64,000 nt of DNA from Lentzea xinjiangensis (GTDB taxonomy: Bacteria; Actinomycetota; Actinomycetes; Mycobacteriales; Pseudonocardiaceae): NCBI RefSeq assembly GCF_900110955.1, contig NZ_FOFR01000014.1, positions 1 to 64,000 of the forward strand, in the 5' to 3' direction. Position numbers and translations under genes: made by a program. Below are positions 62,042 to 64,000 of the stretch, piece by piece. The notes under the pieces were generated by a model. That model had not been told where the DNA came from. It did not search any database and saw only the letters and a list, made by a program, of their open reading frames with translations. Numbering within the stretch: position 1 is the stretch's first letter; each line of letters begins with the position of its first letter.

Positions 62042-63400
62042 ATGCAGCGGCGGATCTTCGGCATTGAGACAGAGTTCGGGGTGACCTGCACCTTCCACGG
62101 GCAGCGGCGTCTCTCCCCGGACGAGGTCGCGCGGTACTTGTTCCGCCGGGTCGTCTCGTGGGGGCGTTCCTCGAACGTCTTCCTGCGCAACGGCTCTCGG
62201 CTCTACCTGGACGTCGGCTCTCACCCGGAGTACGCCACGGCCGAGTGCGACGACCTGGCCCAGCTCGTCACGCACGACAAGGCCGGCGAGCGGATCCTCG
62301 AAGACCTGCTCGTCGACGCCGAGCGCAGGCTGGCCGACGAGGGCATCGGCGGCGACATCTTCCTGTTCAAGAACAACACGGACTCGGCGGGCAACTCCTA
62401 CGGCTGCCACGAGAACTACCTGGTCGCACGGGCCGGCGAGTTCTCCCGCATCGCGGACGTGCTGCTGCCGTTCCTGGTCACCCGCCAGCTCATCTGCGGA
62501 GCGGGCAAGGTCCTGCAGACCCCGCGCGGCGCCGTCTACTGCCTCTCGCAGCGCGCCGAGCACATCTGGGAGGGCGTGTCGTCCGCGACCACCCGGTCCC
62601 GGCCCATCATCAACACCCGCGACGAGCCGCACGCCGACGCCGAGCGCTACCGGCGCCTGCACGTCATCGTCGGCGACTCGAACATGTCCGAGGTCACCAC
62701 GCTGCTCAAGGTCGGCAGCGCGAACCTCGTGCTCGAGATGATCGAGCAGGGCGTCCAGTTCCGCGACTTCTCCCTGGACAACCCGATCCGCGCCATCCGC
62801 GAGATCTCGCACGACCTCACCGGCCGCCGCACCGTCCGGCTGGCGGGCGGCAAGGAGGCCTCGGCGCTGGACATCCAGCGCGAGTACTACGAGAAGGCCG
62901 TCGAGCACGTGGCCAAGCGCTCGCCGGACCCGATGGCGCAGCGCGTCCTCGAGCTGTGGGGCCGCACGCTCGACGCCGTCGAGTCGCAGGACCTGTCGAA
63001 GATCGATCGCGAGATCGACTGGGCCATCAAGAACCGCCTCATGGAGCGGTACATGGCCAAGCACGACATGGACCTGTCCAACCCGCGCATCGCCCAGCTC
63101 GACCTCGCCTACCACGACATCCGGCGCGGCCGCGGCGTGTTCGACCTGCTGCAGCGCAAGGGCCAGGTCGAGCGCGTGACCGACGACGGCGAGATCGAGG
63201 CCGCCAAGGACACCCCGCCGCAGACCACGCGGGCGAAGCTGCGCGGTGACTTCATCGCCGCCGCGCAGGCCGCCGGTCGCGACTTCACCGTCGACTGGGT
63301 GCACCTGAAGCTGAACGACCAGGCGCAGCGCACGGTGCTGTGCAAGGACCCGTTCCGGGCCGTGGACGAGCGGGTCGAGAGGCTCATCTCGTCGCTGTAG
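62042..63400 (+). CDS. pafA: Pup-protein ligase PafA
   Basis: PafA phosphorylates the C-terminal Glu of deamidated Pup and ligates it to substrate lysines. The 452-residue protein starts [14 protein letters not shown] (ATP-magnesium Glu). It has [17 protein letters not shown] (with the catalytic Asp), [40 protein letters not shown] and a C-terminal Pup-binding domain. It lacks the Dop-loop insert, which separates it from Dop. In this genome it is 11 kb from prcA. The -10 box 6 nt upstream fixes the start. Confidence 0.98.
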   Translation: MQRRIFGIETEFGVTCTFHGQRRLSPDEVARYLFRRVVSWGRSSNVFLRNGSRLYLDVGSHPEYATAECDDLAQLVTHDKAGERILEDLLVDAERRLADEGIGGDIFLFKNNTDSAGNSYGCHENYLVARAGEFSRIADVLLPFLVTRQLICGAGKVLQTPRGAVYCLSQRAEHIWEGVSSATTRSRPIINTRDEPHADAERYRRLHVIVGDSNMSEVTTLLKVGSANLVLEMIEQGVQFRDFSLDNPIRAIREISHDLTGRRTVRLAGGKEASALDIQREYYEKAVEHVAKRSPDPMAQRVLELWGRTLDAVESQDLSKIDREIDWAIKNRLMERYMAKHDMDLSNPRIAQLDLAYHDIRRGRGVFDLLQRKGQVERVTDDGEIEAAKDTPPQTTRAKLRGDFIAAAQAAGRDFTVDWVHLKLNDQAQRTVLCKDPFRAVDERVERLISSL

Positions 63401-63414
63401 GGGCTGCCGGACGC

Positions 63415-63444
63415 GGGCGGGCGGGACTCCGGTCCCGCCCGCCC
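63415..63444 (+). terminator. Terminator of pafA
   Basis: A 13-bp perfect stem (63415-63427 with 63432-63444) and loop TCCG lie 14 bp after the pafA stop. Confidence 0.85.
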
Positions 63445-63526
63445 GGTCGTCGGAGGCCACTGCCGCGGGCCGTGTCCGGCCGATCGGCGGGTGGGAACGG
63501 GTCACCGCTTCGACCAGAGTGTCGGC

Positions 63527-64000
63527 ATGAGGATCGTCGCGGCGGTACTCGCCGCATTCCTGGTTCTCCCCGGAGTCGCCTCGGCGGACTCCTTCTGGGA
63601 GCTGAAACCGACCGGGTCCGACGCGCGCCTGCGCGGCCTGTCCGCCGTGTCCGGTCAGGTTGTGTGGGTCAGCGGCGCGCAGGGCACCGTCCTGCGCACG
63701 ACGAACGCCGGCCGGACCTGGGAGTCCGTCGGGCCGCCCGGCGCCGGGGCGCTGGACTTCCGCGACATCGAGGCCTTCGACGCGCGCACCGCGGTGGCGC
63801 TGTCGATCGGCGAGGGCGAGTCGTCGCGGATCTACCGCACCTCCGACGGCGGGAAGACCTGGCAGGAGGCGTTCCGCAACACCGACCCGAAGGCGTTCTA
63901 CGACTGCGTGGCGTTCTTCGACCCCTTCCGCGGGCTGGCGCTGAGCGACCCCGTCGACGGCAGGTTCCGCGTCCTGCGGACCTGGGACGGCGGCCGGTCG
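63527..64000 (+). CDS. Secreted YCF48/BNR-like beta-propeller protein, 5' part
   Basis: The frame is open from the ATG at 63527 to the right edge (158 codons), so the 3' end is missing. A signal peptide (MRIVAAVLAAFLVLPGVASA) leads into propeller blades with repeated Asp-box-like motifs: TVLRTTNAGRTWESVG, RIYRTSDGGKTWQEA and RFRVLRTWDGGRS. Such secreted proteins are annotated as oxidoreductases or YCF48/sialidase-like propellers; the true function is unknown. A possible -10 lies just upstream but no good ribosome site is seen. Confidence 0.88.
   Translation, partial: MRIVAAVLAAFLVLPGVASADSFWELKPTGSDARLRGLSAVSGQVVWVSGAQGTVLRTTNAGRTWESVGPPGAGALDFRDIEAFDARTAVALSIGEGESSRIYRTSDGGKTWQEAFRNTDPKAFYDCVAFFDPFRGLALSDPVDGRFRVLRTWDGGRS

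Overview
The window is very GC-rich actinobacterial chromosome. It carries a Pup-proteasome system, the mycothiol gene mshC, long-form hisG, many secreted hydrolases and frequent GTG starts. Together these suggest a filamentous actinomycete, most likely of the order Pseudonocardiales (Lentzea/Saccharothrix/Amycolatopsis type). This is inferred from gene content and style, not from a marker gene. The core gene set (mshC, PAC2, metH, hisE-hisG, RecB-like nuclease, trmI, arc, dop, pup, prcB, prcA, pafA) follows, from memory, the order of the Mycobacterium tuberculosis Rv2130c-Rv2097c region. Here it is spread out by insertions of transport, regulatory and secreted-enzyme genes.

Layout. 0-3.4 kb: the end of an IS5-type transposase against ctaD, then an unknown small protein and a slipin. 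3.4-12.6 kb: a secreted GH2 glycosidase, mshC, and two divergently transcribed secreted proteases. 12.6-18.1 kb: a GbsR-type regulator with a two-gene ABC exporter, an MFS transporter, and an ECF sigma/membrane-anchored partner pair. 18.2-25.2 kb: PAC2 protein, B12-dependent metH, a HAD phosphatase, a cobalamin-riboswitch-controlled cobalt importer (cbtB-cbtA) and an FhuF-like iron-sulfur protein. 25.3-32 kb: hisE-hisG, an ABM-type protein, a TetR regulator divergent from a DUF4345 protein, thioesterase, RecB-like nuclease, M50 protease and trmI. 32-36.4 kb: two paralogous proline/glutamine-rich membrane proteins and the proteasomal ATPase arc.

36.4-47.3 kb: CPBP protease, GntR, two-component system, ABC transporter, GH5 cellulase, aldo/keto reductase, NUDIX and an orphan FtsX-like permease. 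47.4-50.9 kb: dop-pup-prcB-prcA. 51-62 kb: alpha/beta hydrolase, PadR-ABC-FtsX operon, GNAT, the glycerol regulon glpR-glpK-glpD and a PAP2/diacylglycerol-kinase fusion. 62-64 kb: pafA and the start of a secreted beta-propeller protein.

How the parts work together. Dop and PafA deamidate and ligate Pup, ARC unfolds pupylated proteins, and PrcA/PrcB degrade them. MetH needs cobalamin, and the adjacent cobalt importer sits under a B12 riboswitch. GlpK and GlpD funnel glycerol to dihydroxyacetone phosphate, and identical 15-bp palindromes lie before glpK and before the IclR gene.

Most notable observations: (1) two extra, truncated copies of a TetR/thioesterase convergent gene junction at 27.8-28.3 kb, whose differences from the intact thioesterase are mostly at silent codon positions; (2) a large set of genes with a TANNNT -10 box only 6-7 nt before the start codon, which implies leaderless mRNAs and fixes several starts; (3) paired operators for the glycerol genes and for the TetR gene. 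No tRNA, rRNA or CRISPR array was seen.
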